Program-made: the position numbers and the translations under genes
Notes under the pieces: model-generated
Seen by the model: the letters and a program-made list of their open reading frames with translations, nothing else
Told to the model about the DNA's origin: nothing
Databases searched by the model: none
Assembly (NCBI GenBank): GCA_020697025.1
Contig: JAJFBO010000002.1
Coordinates: 1-20,841, forward strand
Source: Burkholderiales bacterium
GTDB lineage: Bacteria; Pseudomonadota; Gammaproteobacteria; Burkholderiales; UBA11063
DNA length: 20,841 nucleotides
Direction of reading: 5' to 3'
Shown: positions 9,288-17,792 of the stretch, one piece after another
How positions within the stretch are numbered: position 1 is the first letter of the stretch
How the letters are laid out: the number at the start of each line of letters is the position of its first letter

Positions 9288-10889
9288 CTAACTTTCTATC
9301 AATAAGTCTCTATTGTGGCATAAAATAGTATTTTTAATATCCTTATTTGTATGAGGATAATCCCGGCTAAAATGCAGTCCACGGCTTTCGTGGCGCCTCC
9401 TGGCACTTTGTACAATTAATTCGGCATTTAATACCAGGTTTCTAAGTTCAATTAAATCTGCAGACAATTTAAAATTCGAATAATACTCATTAATTTCAGC
9501 ACGCAACAGGTTAATTCTGTTTAATGCCCTTTCCAGCCGTTTATTAGTACGAACTATCCCTACATAATCCCACATTGCCCGCCGCAATTCATCCCAATTA
9601 TGCGCAATGATAATTTCTTCATCATTATTACTTACTAATGATTCATCCCATTGCGGAAGTACTGGGGCTTCTTTTCCAGATTTTTGTTGTAGTATGTGTT
9701 TAACTGAAGCCTGACTAATAACCAGGCATTCGAGTAAAGAGTTGCTTGCCAGCCGATTAGCTCCATGTAGTCCAGTAAAAGCACATTCGCCAATGGCATA
9801 TAAGTTCCCAATATCTGTTTTTCCTGTTAGATCGGTCATAATTCCGCCACAGGTAAAATGTACTGCAGGTACTACAGGAATCATTTCTTTGGTAATATCA
9901 ATTCCAAGCTCCAAACATTTTTGGTAGATATTCGGAAAATGTTCTTTAATAAATGCTGCCGGCTTATAAGAAATGTCCAGGTATACACAATCAACACCAT
10001 GACGTTACATCTCATAATCAATGGCTTTGGCAACTATATCCCGTGGTGCAAGCTCCAAACGTTCATCATGATCTTGCATAAAACGGTAGCCATTAGGTAA
10101 TTTTAATATCCCGCCCTCACCCCGAACTGCCTCAGAAATAAGAAAAGACTTCGCGTTGGCATGGTATAAACAAGTAGGATGAAATTGCATAAATTCCATA
10201 TTTGCAACCCGGCAGCCTGCCCGATAAGCCATAGCTATCCCATCACCAGTTGCTATATCAGGGTTTGTTGTATACAAATAAACTTTACCTGCCCCACCTG
10301 TAGCCAGAACTGTATTCGTTGCCGCAAAAGTAAGAATTTGCCCGATATTACGGTTTAGCGCATAAAGACCATAACACTGATTATCTGCCAGACCAATCTT
10401 GTACCCTGTAATTAAATCAATTGCAACAAAATTTTCAAAAACCTGAATATTGGGATGCCTTTTTACTTTTTGAATTAAAGTATTAATTACTGCTGCACCA
10501 GTGGCGTCAGCAACATGTAAAATCCGCCTAAAGTTATGCCCGCCTTCCTGTGTTAGATGATATCCTGTACTGGTATCATCATCTAAATCAAATTTTACCC
10601 CCATAGCAATTAACCAATTAATTGCATTGGCGGAATTTTCTATAATATAGCGGACTGCTTTAGCATCACATAAACCAGCTCCGGCTACTAGTGTATCCTT
10701 AATGTGACCTTCTATAGAATCATTATTATCAATAACTGCAGCAATCCCTCCCTGCGCATAATAAGAATTGCACTCAGAAAGTTCTTTTTTAGTAAGTACA
10801 GCAACTTTTTGTCCACAGTTAGCAAGTTCGATTGCTAAAGACAACCCGGCAAGTCCGCTGCCAATTACAAGGGTATTAAATTGGTACAT
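9288..10889 (-). pseudogene. nadB: L-aspartate oxidase, interrupted by an in-frame TAA at codon 295
   Basis: L-aspartate oxidase makes iminoaspartate for NAD synthesis using FAD. The N-terminal part (294 residues, 10889 down to 10008) has the dinucleotide-binding motif VIGSGLAGLSLAIELA, the SYYAQGGIAA segment and LAPRDIVAKAIDYEM. It is followed by TAA at 10007-10005. The same frame stays open beyond it: [20 protein letters not shown], then [37 protein letters not shown] and the C-terminal helical domain to 9290. The two halves total 532 sense codons, close to the E. coli length of 540. By recall, E. coli has Lys at the interrupted position (EMKRLG), so one A-to-T change of AAA would explain it. 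No in-frame ATG for restart lies near; the first alternative start is TTG at 9914 without a ribosome site. It may be a pseudogene, a sequence error or readthrough. It begins 15 bases after bamE. Confidence 0.88.
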
Positions 10890-10904
10890 ATAATTCTAAC
10901 ATTT

Positions 10905-11258
10905 TTATTTTGCAAAAAATTCCCCGGTTTTACTTATATTTACAGCTTTACTATTTTTATCAAACAAAATCGTAACACTATAATTTTTTTTTAAATCATT
11001 ATTTTTATTATCCTGATAAATATAATCCCAACGATTTTGATCAAACATATATTGGCTAAGAGGCATCCCAATAATATATGACACCTGCTCTTTTGTCATA
11101 CCAATTTTTAATTGTTTATACTGATCATTAGTAATATAGTTTCCTTGCTGTACTTCCATCATATATGGGAAATGCCACTGACTTAGCTTCACTCCGCTAC
11201 AAGCACCAACAAGCAGGGAAATAGTCACCATCACCATTATTTTTAAACATTTATCCAT
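10905..11258 (-). CDS. bamE: Outer-membrane assembly lipoprotein BamE (SmpA/OmlA)
   Basis: A 117-residue lipoprotein of the BAM complex, which inserts beta-barrel proteins into the outer membrane. The signal peptide (about 1-19) ends in the lipobox V-G-A-C, so Cys20 would be lipidated. The SmpA/OmlA domain follows with YMMEVQQGNYITNDQYKQL, the helix KIGMTKEQVSYIIGMPL, then the strands WDYIYQ and YSVTILFD. Length matches the family. No clear ribosome site precedes the ATG. It is divergent from fur across 117 bases, an arrangement known in many beta- and gammaproteobacteria. It heads a minus-strand series bamE-nadB-fdx-CDF with gaps of 15, 7 and 5 bases. Confidence 0.93.
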   Translation of the reverse strand: MDKCLKIMVMVTISLLVGACSGVKLSQWHFPYMMEVQQGNYITNDQYKQLKIGMTKEQVSYIIGMPLSQYMFDQNRWDYIYQDNKNNDLKKNYSVTILFDKNSKAVNISKTGEFFAK

Positions 11259-11329
11259 AATTATTTCACATAAAATTTATTTATTATGCATTATTTTACC
11301 TCTAAATAGATATACCATGATAGCTTAAA

Positions 11330-11358
11330 TTGTGTAAAATACAAAACTTAGATATAAT
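11330..11358 (+). promoter_or_regulatory. Sigma-70 type promoter of fur
   Basis: TTGTGT (11330-11335) and a perfect TATAAT (11353-11358) are separated by 17 bases. The start codon of fur follows 17 bases after the -10. I looked for a Fur box in this region and did not find a convincing one. Confidence 0.6.
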
Positions 11359-11375
11359 AAATACGAGAAAATATC

Positions 11376-11786
11376 ATGAATTTAGACATAATACAAAATA
11401 AAGGGCTTAAATTAACTAAACATAAATTAGCTATTTTAAAATTATTTGAATTGCATAAACATTTAGATGCACATAAAATTAATACTTTGTTAAATGAAGA
11501 AGGTAATAATGTTAGTGCGGCTACAATTTACCGGGTTTTAGCCAGTTTCGAAAAAAACGGAGTAGTAGTCCGCCACAACTTTAATGAAGACCAGGCAGTT
11601 TATGAGTTAGCGGACCCTAATCACCATCATGACCATTTAATTTGTACTAAATGTAATAAAGTAATTGAATTTTATAATTGTCAAATTGAATTATTACAGG
11701 AAGAAATAGCTAAAAAAAATAGTTTTAAAATCATTAATCATCACTTAAACTTGTATGGTATATGCTCTGAATGTAAAAAAACATAA
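11376..11786 (+). CDS. fur: Ferric uptake regulator Fur
   Basis: A 136-residue metal-dependent repressor that blocks iron-uptake genes when loaded with ferrous iron. The winged-helix DNA-binding domain (about 1-80) contains GLKLTKHKLAILKLF and the recognition helix SAATIYRVLASFEKNGVVVRH, a form typical of Fur rather than Zur. The dimerisation domain carries HHHDH at 83-87, a CxxC at Cys90/Cys93 and a second at Cys130/Cys133, matching the structural zinc and regulatory metal sites; His33 is also kept. The C-terminus is shorter than in E. coli (148 residues) and lacks the His-rich tail. A strong promoter precedes it. The type II secretion operon starts 75 bases later on the same strand. Confidence 0.94.
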   Translation: MNLDIIQNKGLKLTKHKLAILKLFELHKHLDAHKINTLLNEEGNNVSAATIYRVLASFEKNGVVVRHNFNEDQAVYELADPNHHHDHLICTKCNKVIEFYNCQIELLQEEIAKKNSFKIINHHLNLYGICSECKKT

Positions 11787-11803
11787 ATAGTTTATAGAGG
11801 TTA

Positions 11804-11812
11804 TGCTACAAT
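11804..11812 (+). promoter_or_regulatory. Possible extended -10 promoter of the gsp operon
   Basis: TGCTACAAT is an extended -10 element (TG, one base, then TACAAT, five of six matches). No good -35 is seen at the right distance, which extended -10 promoters tolerate. It lies 50 bases before the gspC start and after the fur stop. Confidence 0.4.
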
Positions 11813-11861
11813 TTAGCACTTGTCTAGTAATTTTTTTTATGAAAAGACTAACTAATATAAA

Positions 11862-12518
11862 ATGCTAACTACTAAAAGAATCAATACGGGGATATCTATC
11901 CTCAGCCAAGTATTACGTATTTTTTTAATACTTTTTACTGCTTCTATTTTGGCAAATTGTGTATGGTGGATTTTGTCTCCATCCAATAATGGTATTTTTG
12001 TACAAAGATCTTATTTAGATGTCCGGGATAAAGCTACCAGATACATTGATAACCGCGCTCCATTTGGTGTAGTAGTTGTAAAACCTAAAGTTCAGGAGAA
12101 ACCCAGAATCACTGATTTGCTAAAACTAACTGGTGTATATTTAAATACTGCTAAAGATAGTTTTGCTTTTTTGGAGTATCAAGGCAAGCCAGTAATTGCA
12201 CATACTGGCGTTAAAATCAGCGATTCAGATGCTGTTATTAAAACTATAAACCCCTCAAGTATAATTGTAAGATCTGATGATCAGGACGTAACAATATATC
12301 TTACTACAGGCGGGGGTACTAAATCCCAGCTGCAATCTGGAGCAAAAAATGGCCAGGAGACTATGTTTGGCAATAGCGGCGATAACTCCAGATCATCGAA
12401 TCCACGAGAAGATTTTATGCAACAACGTAAGAAACTTATTGATAATTACAACGCGCATGACGGTATTAGCAATTCATCGCGGTCAACTTCATCTAACCAC
12501 AATGAAGACCAACATTAA
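11862..12518 (+). CDS. gspC: Type II secretion system protein GspC (inner-membrane coupler, no PDZ)
   Basis: A 218-residue bitopic protein linking the inner-membrane platform to the secretin. A short cytoplasmic N-terminus precedes one membrane helix (about 15-38, ending WWILSPS). A periplasmic linker with NRAPFGVVVV leads to the HR domain (about 85-148), where LLKLTGVYLNTAKDSFAFLE, PVIAHTGVKISDS and VTIYL match the GspC pattern. In place of the PDZ domain of gammaproteobacterial GspC there is a polar, Ser/Asn-rich and probably disordered tail (150-218). Short GspC forms without PDZ occur in other proteobacteria. The ATG at 11862 has no clear ribosome site; an ATG at 11839 is out of frame and opens only nine codons. 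First gene of gspC-D-E-F-dsbD. Confidence 0.85.
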   Translation: MLTTKRINTGISILSQVLRIFLILFTASILANCVWWILSPSNNGIFVQRSYLDVRDKATRYIDNRAPFGVVVVKPKVQEKPRITDLLKLTGVYLNTAKDSFAFLEYQGKPVIAHTGVKISDSDAVIKTINPSSIIVRSDDQDVTIYLTTGGGTKSQLQSGAKNGQETMFGNSGDNSRSSNPREDFMQQRKKLIDNYNAHDGISNSSRSTSSNHNEDQH

Positions 12519-12548
12519 TCTTTAATTATTTGCATTTTTAGGAATTTT

Positions 12549-15065
12549 ATGAAGCCAAAATTAATTTTTATCTTAACTTCATTGTTGATCAATAGCTCAT
12601 ATTCTGCTACTATAAATAGCAATTCTACTGATCGTAAGAATGTCCCGCTGACTAAAAATAATAAATCAACAGCATCCATAAATAATAACTCGAATGAGAC
12701 TGAAGAGAAGGATATGCCTTCTACTTCGCACCAGAGTAGCTATTCTTCGTCAACATCAGCTCATACAGCACCAGCATTAAGTCCTGACAAGGTAATTTTA
12801 AATTTTGAAAACGCTGATATATCTTCAGTAATTAAAGCTATTGGTCAATTATCCGGTAAAAATTTTGTAGTTGATCCCAGGGTAAAAGGATCTATAACTA
12901 TAATTTCAACCAGTCCGGTATCTAAAGCAGAGAGTTATAAAGTTCTTGAATCAGCACTAAGAATGCAGGGTTTTGCTACTGTTGAAGCCGATGGCGTTAT
13001 AAAAGTGCTTCCTGAAACAGATGCAAAAACATATGGTATGAAAACTTTTAATAACACTCAGCCAACTATGGGTAGAAAGAATCCAGGGGACCAAATCGTA
13101 ACCAAAGTTTTTGTTTTACAACACGGCTCAGCAATGCAAATGTCCAATTCGCTTAGACCATTAATAGCTCCAAATAATTCAATTTCAGTTTATCCTAGCA
13201 GCAATGCTTTGGTAATTACTGATTATTCTTCTAATATTGCACGAATTACTAAAATAATTAACCAATTGTCTTCACCAAACGTTGCTATGCAATCAGTGCT
13301 AATTCCTTTTAAACATGCTATTGCAGCCGATGTTGCCCAGGTATTGCAAAACTTTCTGCAAGGGGGCGGGGGTAGTGGTTATGGTGGAGGTGGAGGCGGT
13401 GGCCCTACAGATGGACCAAGCGTAACTATTAATACACAAGTACAAACTAATTCAATTTTACTATATTCGTCAAGTCGGGCTAAGCTAAATGAGCTGCAAA
13501 ATATTGCTCTGAATATGGATAAGACTATTGGCGACAATCATAATGATCTACATGTTGTATATCTTAAAAATGCTGATGCAACTCATATTGCTGAAGTTTT
13601 ACGTGTGGTGGCAACTGGTCAGGAAAACCCTGATTTAACAGCTACTCCAACTAGTACCAAGTTTACTAACGAGCCATCTGGAATATTTTCAACTGGGGGT
13701 AGTGGCGGTAGCGGTGGCGGTTCCTCAGCTTATAGTGGCAGTAAAGGCGGTGGTTATCAACAAGGTGGTGGCTATCGTCCTGGTGGCGCAGGCGCAAATA
13801 ACGCGCAAAAAGACCAGCCTAAAGTATTTGTACAGGCAGAAACAACAACTAACTCGCTTATTATTCAAGCTCCAGAAGCACTATATCGTAATTTACGCAT
13901 GATTATTGATATGTTAGACGTTCGCCGCGCCCAGGTAATGATTGAAGCTATGATTGCCGATATCAGTGCACAAAATTCAGGAACATTTGGTATCCAATGG
14001 GTTGCCGGCGGCGGTGCTAATAATGCCGGGGTAATTGGTGCAGGTAATTACGGTGATAGAGGTAGTGCTTTATCAGATTTGGCTACTACAGCTTTGGGAA
14101 TACAAGGCGCCGCAAGCGGTAACGGGACCGGCTCTCCAGGAGGAATTAGTATTCCGAAGGAAGTTTATATTGGCTTAGTTACCGGGACTACAACCATTGG
14201 CGGGCAAACGATTCCTAGCCTTAGTACGTTAGCCGACATGATTTCAGCTACTAGTTCGGGCAATATTTTATCCCGGCCAACTTTAATCACACTTGATAAT
14301 GAAGAAGCCAGAATTCAGGTAGGTGCAAACGTAGGTATTCCTAATGGTAGCTTTACGGCTTCTTCAGGAAGCCCGGGCAACCTGACTACTACTATTACCC
14401 GGCAGGATTTGGGAACTTTCCTGCAAATTAAGCCAAAGATTACTCAAAGCGGATCTATTCAGTTAGACATTTATCAGGAAGATTCCCAGTTAGATCCAAA
14501 TATACTACCGAACTCTCCTAGCGGCCCGTCATTTTTAAAACGGACTATGCGTTCAACAATATTACTAGATGATTCGCAAATTATTGCTTTGGGCGGGATG
14601 ACTACAGATTCGATTAGTTTGCAACAAAATGGGATACCAATTTTAAGTAGCATTCCCTGGATAGGCTGGTTATTTAGCTGGCAGCACCGTGAACATAGAA
14701 AAAGTAATTTAGTTTTATTTTTGCGCCCGGTAATTATTCGTAATGCTGAAGGCTACAAAGCTTTGTCTAACCAACGCTATCAATATGTAATGGATCAGGA
14801 AAACAAGATACAGGCTTCAGGTAATTTGCTTCTGCCAGACATTAAACCGGTTACTTTAGACAACCAGGTACCTTATGATAACTTAGTGCCGACACAGAAA
14901 GCTACCCAGCCAGCTACACCGCTAGTTGATGTCAGAGCCAGCACTATAGCAAATAAAGTAAACACAGGCGATTTACCAAGTAAGAATAGTTCTTCGACTG
15001 GTGCCAATGTCTCTACTTTAACAGGTGATACTGATCCTGTTACTGTTACTAATGTGAATAGGTAA
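12549..15065 (+). CDS. gspD: Type II secretion secretin GspD
   Basis: The outer-membrane secretin channel. At 838 residues it is longer than the E. coli or Klebsiella proteins (about 650-660). A signal peptide (1-19, ending SYS-A) is followed by a Ser/Thr/Asn-rich stretch to about residue 80, then N0 (82-150, KVILNFENADISSVIKAIG), N1 (about 183-242), N2 (about 248-325) and N3. Two glycine-rich insertions interrupt N2 (272-286) and N3 (about 383-421). The secretin barrel (about 459-731) runs from RRAQVMIEAMIADIS to LVLFLRPVIIR and includes NILSRPTLITLDNEEARIQVG. A 107-residue Thr/Asn-rich tail ends the protein and may include a pilotin-binding S domain, though no pilotin is present here. AGGA lies seven bases before the ATG; gspE starts three bases after the stop. 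Confidence 0.96.
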   Translation: MKPKLIFILTSLLINSSYSATINSNSTDRKNVPLTKNNKSTASINNNSNETEEKDMPSTSHQSSYSSSTSAHTAPALSPDKVILNFENADISSVIKAIGQLSGKNFVVDPRVKGSITIISTSPVSKAESYKVLESALRMQGFATVEADGVIKVLPETDAKTYGMKTFNNTQPTMGRKNPGDQIVTKVFVLQHGSAMQMSNSLRPLIAPNNSISVYPSSNALVITDYSSNIARITKIINQLSSPNVAMQSVLIPFKHAIAADVAQVLQNFLQGGGGSGYGGGGGGGPTDGPSVTINTQVQTNSILLYSSSRAKLNELQNIALNMDKTIGDNHNDLHVVYLKNADATHIAEVLRVVATGQENPDLTATPTSTKFTNEPSGIFSTGGSGGSGGGSSAYSGSKGGGYQQGGGYRPGGAGANNAQKDQPKVFVQAETTTNSLIIQAPEALYRNLRMIIDMLDVRRAQVMIEAMIADISAQNSGTFGIQWVAGGGANNAGVIGAGNYGDRGSALSDLATTALGIQGAASGNGTGSPGGISIPKEVYIGLVTGTTTIGGQTIPSLSTLADMISATSSGNILSRPTLITLDNEEARIQVGANVGIPNGSFTASSGSPGNLTTTITRQDLGTFLQIKPKITQSGSIQLDIYQEDSQLDPNILPNSPSGPSFLKRTMRSTILLDDSQIIALGGMTTDSISLQQNGIPILSSIPWIGWLFSWQHREHRKSNLVLFLRPVIIRNAEGYKALSNQRYQYVMDQENKIQASGNLLLPDIKPVTLDNQVPYDNLVPTQKATQPATPLVDVRASTIANKVNTGDLPSKNSSSTGANVSTLTGDTDPVTVTNVNR

Positions 15066-15068
15066 AAA

Positions 15069-16580
15069 ATGGAAACTATCAAATTTGTTCCTAACCGCTT
15101 TTCCAGGCGTATACCTTATGGATATGCCAGATCAAAGCGGGTATGCATTTATGGTGTAGAGGGACAGACAGTTTTATTGGCTATAGCTAGTGAATTTCTT
15201 CACCCTGAAGTAATTTCTGAGATTAAGCGTAAACTTAACGAGCCGTTAAAGATCACCAAAATTGATCCAAAAACATTTGACAGCTTGTTGTCTGAGGCAT
15301 ATTCATCCTCTAATGCTGCGGCAATTGTAGATGATGTACAAGATGATATTGATATTTCTGATATACTACATAATATGCCGCGTGTAGAAGATTTGCTTGA
15401 ATCGGAAGATGATGCACCGGTTATTCGTATTATCAATGCTTTTTTAACCCAGGCTGTAAAAGATGATGCATCAGATATACATCTTGATGCATATGAAAGA
15501 AGGTCAGTAGTACGTTTTCGGCGTGATGGAATGCTTCAAGGTGCCGTTGAGTTGAATGCAGGCTTACATAATGCTATGGTATCAAGAATTAAAATCATGG
15601 CGCAACTAGACATTGCTGAAAAAAGACTACCTCAGGATGGCCGTATATCATTACGTTTAGCTGGTCGTGAAGTAGATTTACGTATTTCGACTATTCCAAC
15701 AGGCCATGGCGAACGGGTTGTAATGCGTTTATTAGATAAAAATAAAGACAGGTTACAGCTTGAAGTATTAGGTATGGCAAAAAATACTTTAACCCAGATT
15801 GATAAACTTATTCACCGCCCACATGGTATTTTTCTTGTGACTGGGCCTACTGGTTCTGGTAAATCAACAACATTATATGCTGCATTGGCAAGACTGGACT
15901 CAAAAGCTTTAAATATTATGACAGTGGAAGATCCAATTGAGTATGATATTGAGGGAATAAGCCAGACACCAATTAATTCAAAAATTGATATGACTTTTGG
16001 CCGGGCGCTGCGGGCGATCTTACGTCAGGATCCTGATGTGGTGATGATTGGGGAAATTAGGGATCTTGAAACTGGAGAAATTGCAGTTCAGGCCAGTTTG
16101 ACTGGTCATCTGGTACTAGCTACTCTCCATACCAATACTGCGGCATCTGCTGTTTCACGTTTGGTAGATATGGGTGTAGAACCTTTTTTATTATCTTCAA
16201 CCTTACTCGGCGTACTAGCCCAACGTCTAATCCGCAGGCTTTGTGTAAAATGCAAAGCAGAGCATACAATCATAGATGAAGATATTCGAAAAGAATTTGG
16301 TATCCCTCAGGGGGCAACTATTTATAAAGCTGTAGGTTGTGATAACTGTAACAATACAGGTTATAAAGGGCGGACAGGTATTCATGAGCTATTAGTAGTT
16401 GACGAAGAGATAATGCGTATGATTCATACAGCAACTCCTGAAATAGATATGGAAAAATATGCTATCCAGAAGCTGGGTATGAAAACTCTACGTATGGATG
16501 CAATGCGCTGGGTATTAGATGGCCAAACATCAATAGAAGAAGTAGCAACAATAACACAGGAAAACTATGACGACATTTAA
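15069..16580 (+). CDS. gspE: Type II secretion ATPase GspE
   Basis: A cytoplasmic hexameric ATPase of 503 residues that drives pseudopilus assembly. The N-terminal GspL-binding region (about 1-130) precedes the N2 domain (SDIHLDAYERRSVVRFRRDG) and the RecA-like core. Walker A is GPTGSGKST at 259-267. The Asp box is VEDPIEYDIEG near 286, and Walker B DPDVVMIGEIRD is at 321-332 with the catalytic Glu329. The His box includes LATLHTNTA. A tetracysteine zinc motif, Cys392-Cys395 with Cys424-Cys427, is present as in true GspE and PilB. AGGT near the end of gspD serves as ribosome site. It overlaps gspF by 14 bases. A type IV pilus PilB is an alternative, but the secretin and GspC neighbours favour type II secretion. 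Confidence 0.96.
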   Translation: METIKFVPNRFSRRIPYGYARSKRVCIYGVEGQTVLLAIASEFLHPEVISEIKRKLNEPLKITKIDPKTFDSLLSEAYSSSNAAAIVDDVQDDIDISDILHNMPRVEDLLESEDDAPVIRIINAFLTQAVKDDASDIHLDAYERRSVVRFRRDGMLQGAVELNAGLHNAMVSRIKIMAQLDIAEKRLPQDGRISLRLAGREVDLRISTIPTGHGERVVMRLLDKNKDRLQLEVLGMAKNTLTQIDKLIHRPHGIFLVTGPTGSGKSTTLYAALARLDSKALNIMTVEDPIEYDIEGISQTPINSKIDMTFGRALRAILRQDPDVVMIGEIRDLETGEIAVQASLTGHLVLATLHTNTAASAVSRLVDMGVEPFLLSSTLLGVLAQRLIRRLCVKCKAEHTIIDEDIRKEFGIPQGATIYKAVGCDNCNNTGYKGRTGIHELLVVDEEIMRMIHTATPEIDMEKYAIQKLGMKTLRMDAMRWVLDGQTSIEEVATITQENYDDI

Positions 16581-17778
16581 TTATAAAGCCGTCGATCAGC
16601 ATGGTAAAAGTAAAAGTGGTGTAATCCAAGCTGATTCTCCACGTGTAGCCAGGCAGTTATTACGTGAAAAAGGCTTTACTGTAGCTAAGCTTGATTCAGC
16701 TGCAGCCGGAGGTAATAAAAGAAAGTCTTTTTCTTTTAAAAAAACTATATCAGCTCTTGAACTGTCCCTAATCACCAGACAATTTGCCATCTTACTTAAT
16801 TCGGGTTTATCTGTAGAGCAGGCACTAAATGCTCTGATTGACCAGCTCGAGAACCAAGACCAGAAAACTGTCATGATGGGGGTTAGAAGTGAGGTGTTAG
16901 CAGGGCGGCCACTGGCTGACTCTATGCGTGTCTTTCCAAATATATTTCCTTCTGTATATTGCAGCTTGATCCATGCCGGAGAACAATCTGGAAGCTTGCC
17001 GCGAGTAATGACAAAACTAGCTGATTATAGTGATAAAACGCGTGAACTAACCAGTAAAATTATGATGGCCCTACTCTACCCAATTATTGTATCTGTTGTA
17101 GCTATTTTGATGATTGTTGCCCTGCTGGTTTATGTTGTACCGCAGGTAGTTAAAGTATTTGAATCATCTAAACAGGATTTACCTCTTCTAACCAAAATTT
17201 TAATTGCAACTAGTAATGGCTTACGTAGCTACGGCTGGATTATTATTTTGGCTATAATTGTTGTGGTTATTACCTTTTTCCAACTTTTAAAGAGTCATGA
17301 ATTTAAATTAAAATTTCATCGCCAATTATTAAAATTGCCTGTTGCCGGAAGGTTACTGGTAAATATTGATGTTGCACGTTTTACACATACTTTAGCAATG
17401 CTTTTAACTAGTGGTGTACCAATGATTCAGGCTCTCGAAGCAGGACGAGACACTTTAAGTAATTATATGATGCGAAACGCGATTAATTATGCCCTAAAGC
17501 TTGTAAAAGAGGGCGTCCCGTTAGCTATTGCCTTAAAGCAGCAAGATGCATTTCCACCAGTTGTAATCCATTTGATTGCCAGTGGTGAAAAATCTGGTAC
17601 TTTGGATATTTTACTTGAGCAAGCCGGAGCGCATCAGGAGCTGGAATTAACGCATAGAAGCCAACTGTTAACTGGTATTTTAGAGCCTGCATTAATTGTA
17701 GGTATGGGTGGTATTGTAATGTTAATTGTAATTGCTATTATGTTACCAATACTAAACATGAACCAAATGGTCCAGTAA
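16567..17778 (+). CDS. gspF: Type II secretion inner-membrane platform protein GspF
   Basis: A 403-residue polytopic inner-membrane protein that couples the GspE ATPase to pseudopilus growth. It starts FNYKAVDQHGKSKSGVIQAD, a conserved GspF/PilC opening. Two homologous T2SSF domains follow (about 70-193 and 272-394), each with a long helical hairpin: LITRQFAILLNSGLSVEQAL in the first and ARFTHTLAMLLTSGVPMIQA in the second. Three membrane helices lie at about 168-192, 218-240 and 372-396. Length is the family norm. It overlaps gspE by 14 bases and is 14 bases from dsbD, so the genes are co-transcribed. Pseudopilin genes, which often follow gspF, are absent. Confidence 0.95.
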   Translation: MTTFNYKAVDQHGKSKSGVIQADSPRVARQLLREKGFTVAKLDSAAAGGNKRKSFSFKKTISALELSLITRQFAILLNSGLSVEQALNALIDQLENQDQKTVMMGVRSEVLAGRPLADSMRVFPNIFPSVYCSLIHAGEQSGSLPRVMTKLADYSDKTRELTSKIMMALLYPIIVSVVAILMIVALLVYVVPQVVKVFESSKQDLPLLTKILIATSNGLRSYGWIIILAIIVVVITFFQLLKSHEFKLKFHRQLLKLPVAGRLLVNIDVARFTHTLAMLLTSGVPMIQALEAGRDTLSNYMMRNAINYALKLVKEGVPLAIALKQQDAFPPVVIHLIASGEKSGTLDILLEQAGAHQELELTHRSQLLTGILEPALIVGMGGIVMLIVIAIMLPILNMNQMVQ

Positions 17779-17792
17779 AGACATATTTAAGC

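Noticed and set aside
9914..10005. Frameshift as the cause of the nadB split, or two separate genes.
   Set aside because: The distance between the two reading frames is a whole number of codons, and the intervening sequence translates to conserved NadB sequence in the same frame. A single stop codon explains everything.
10005..10007. TAA recoded as a sense codon in this organism.
   Set aside because: leuS, ssb, gspD and other intact genes here end in TAA at the expected protein length, so TAA is a normal stop.
11259..11375. Fur box in the bamE/fur intergenic region.
   Set aside because: No stretch resembles the 19-base consensus beyond the general AT-richness.
11839..11868. Nine-codon frame just before gspC as a leader peptide or alternative gspC start.
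   Set aside because: It is out of frame with gspC, has no ribosome site, and shows no attenuator-like codon run.
13702..13902. Plus-strand frame of 66 codons inside gspD.
   Set aside because: It is the out-of-frame reading of the glycine-rich repeat DNA, giving a low-complexity Ala/Val product.
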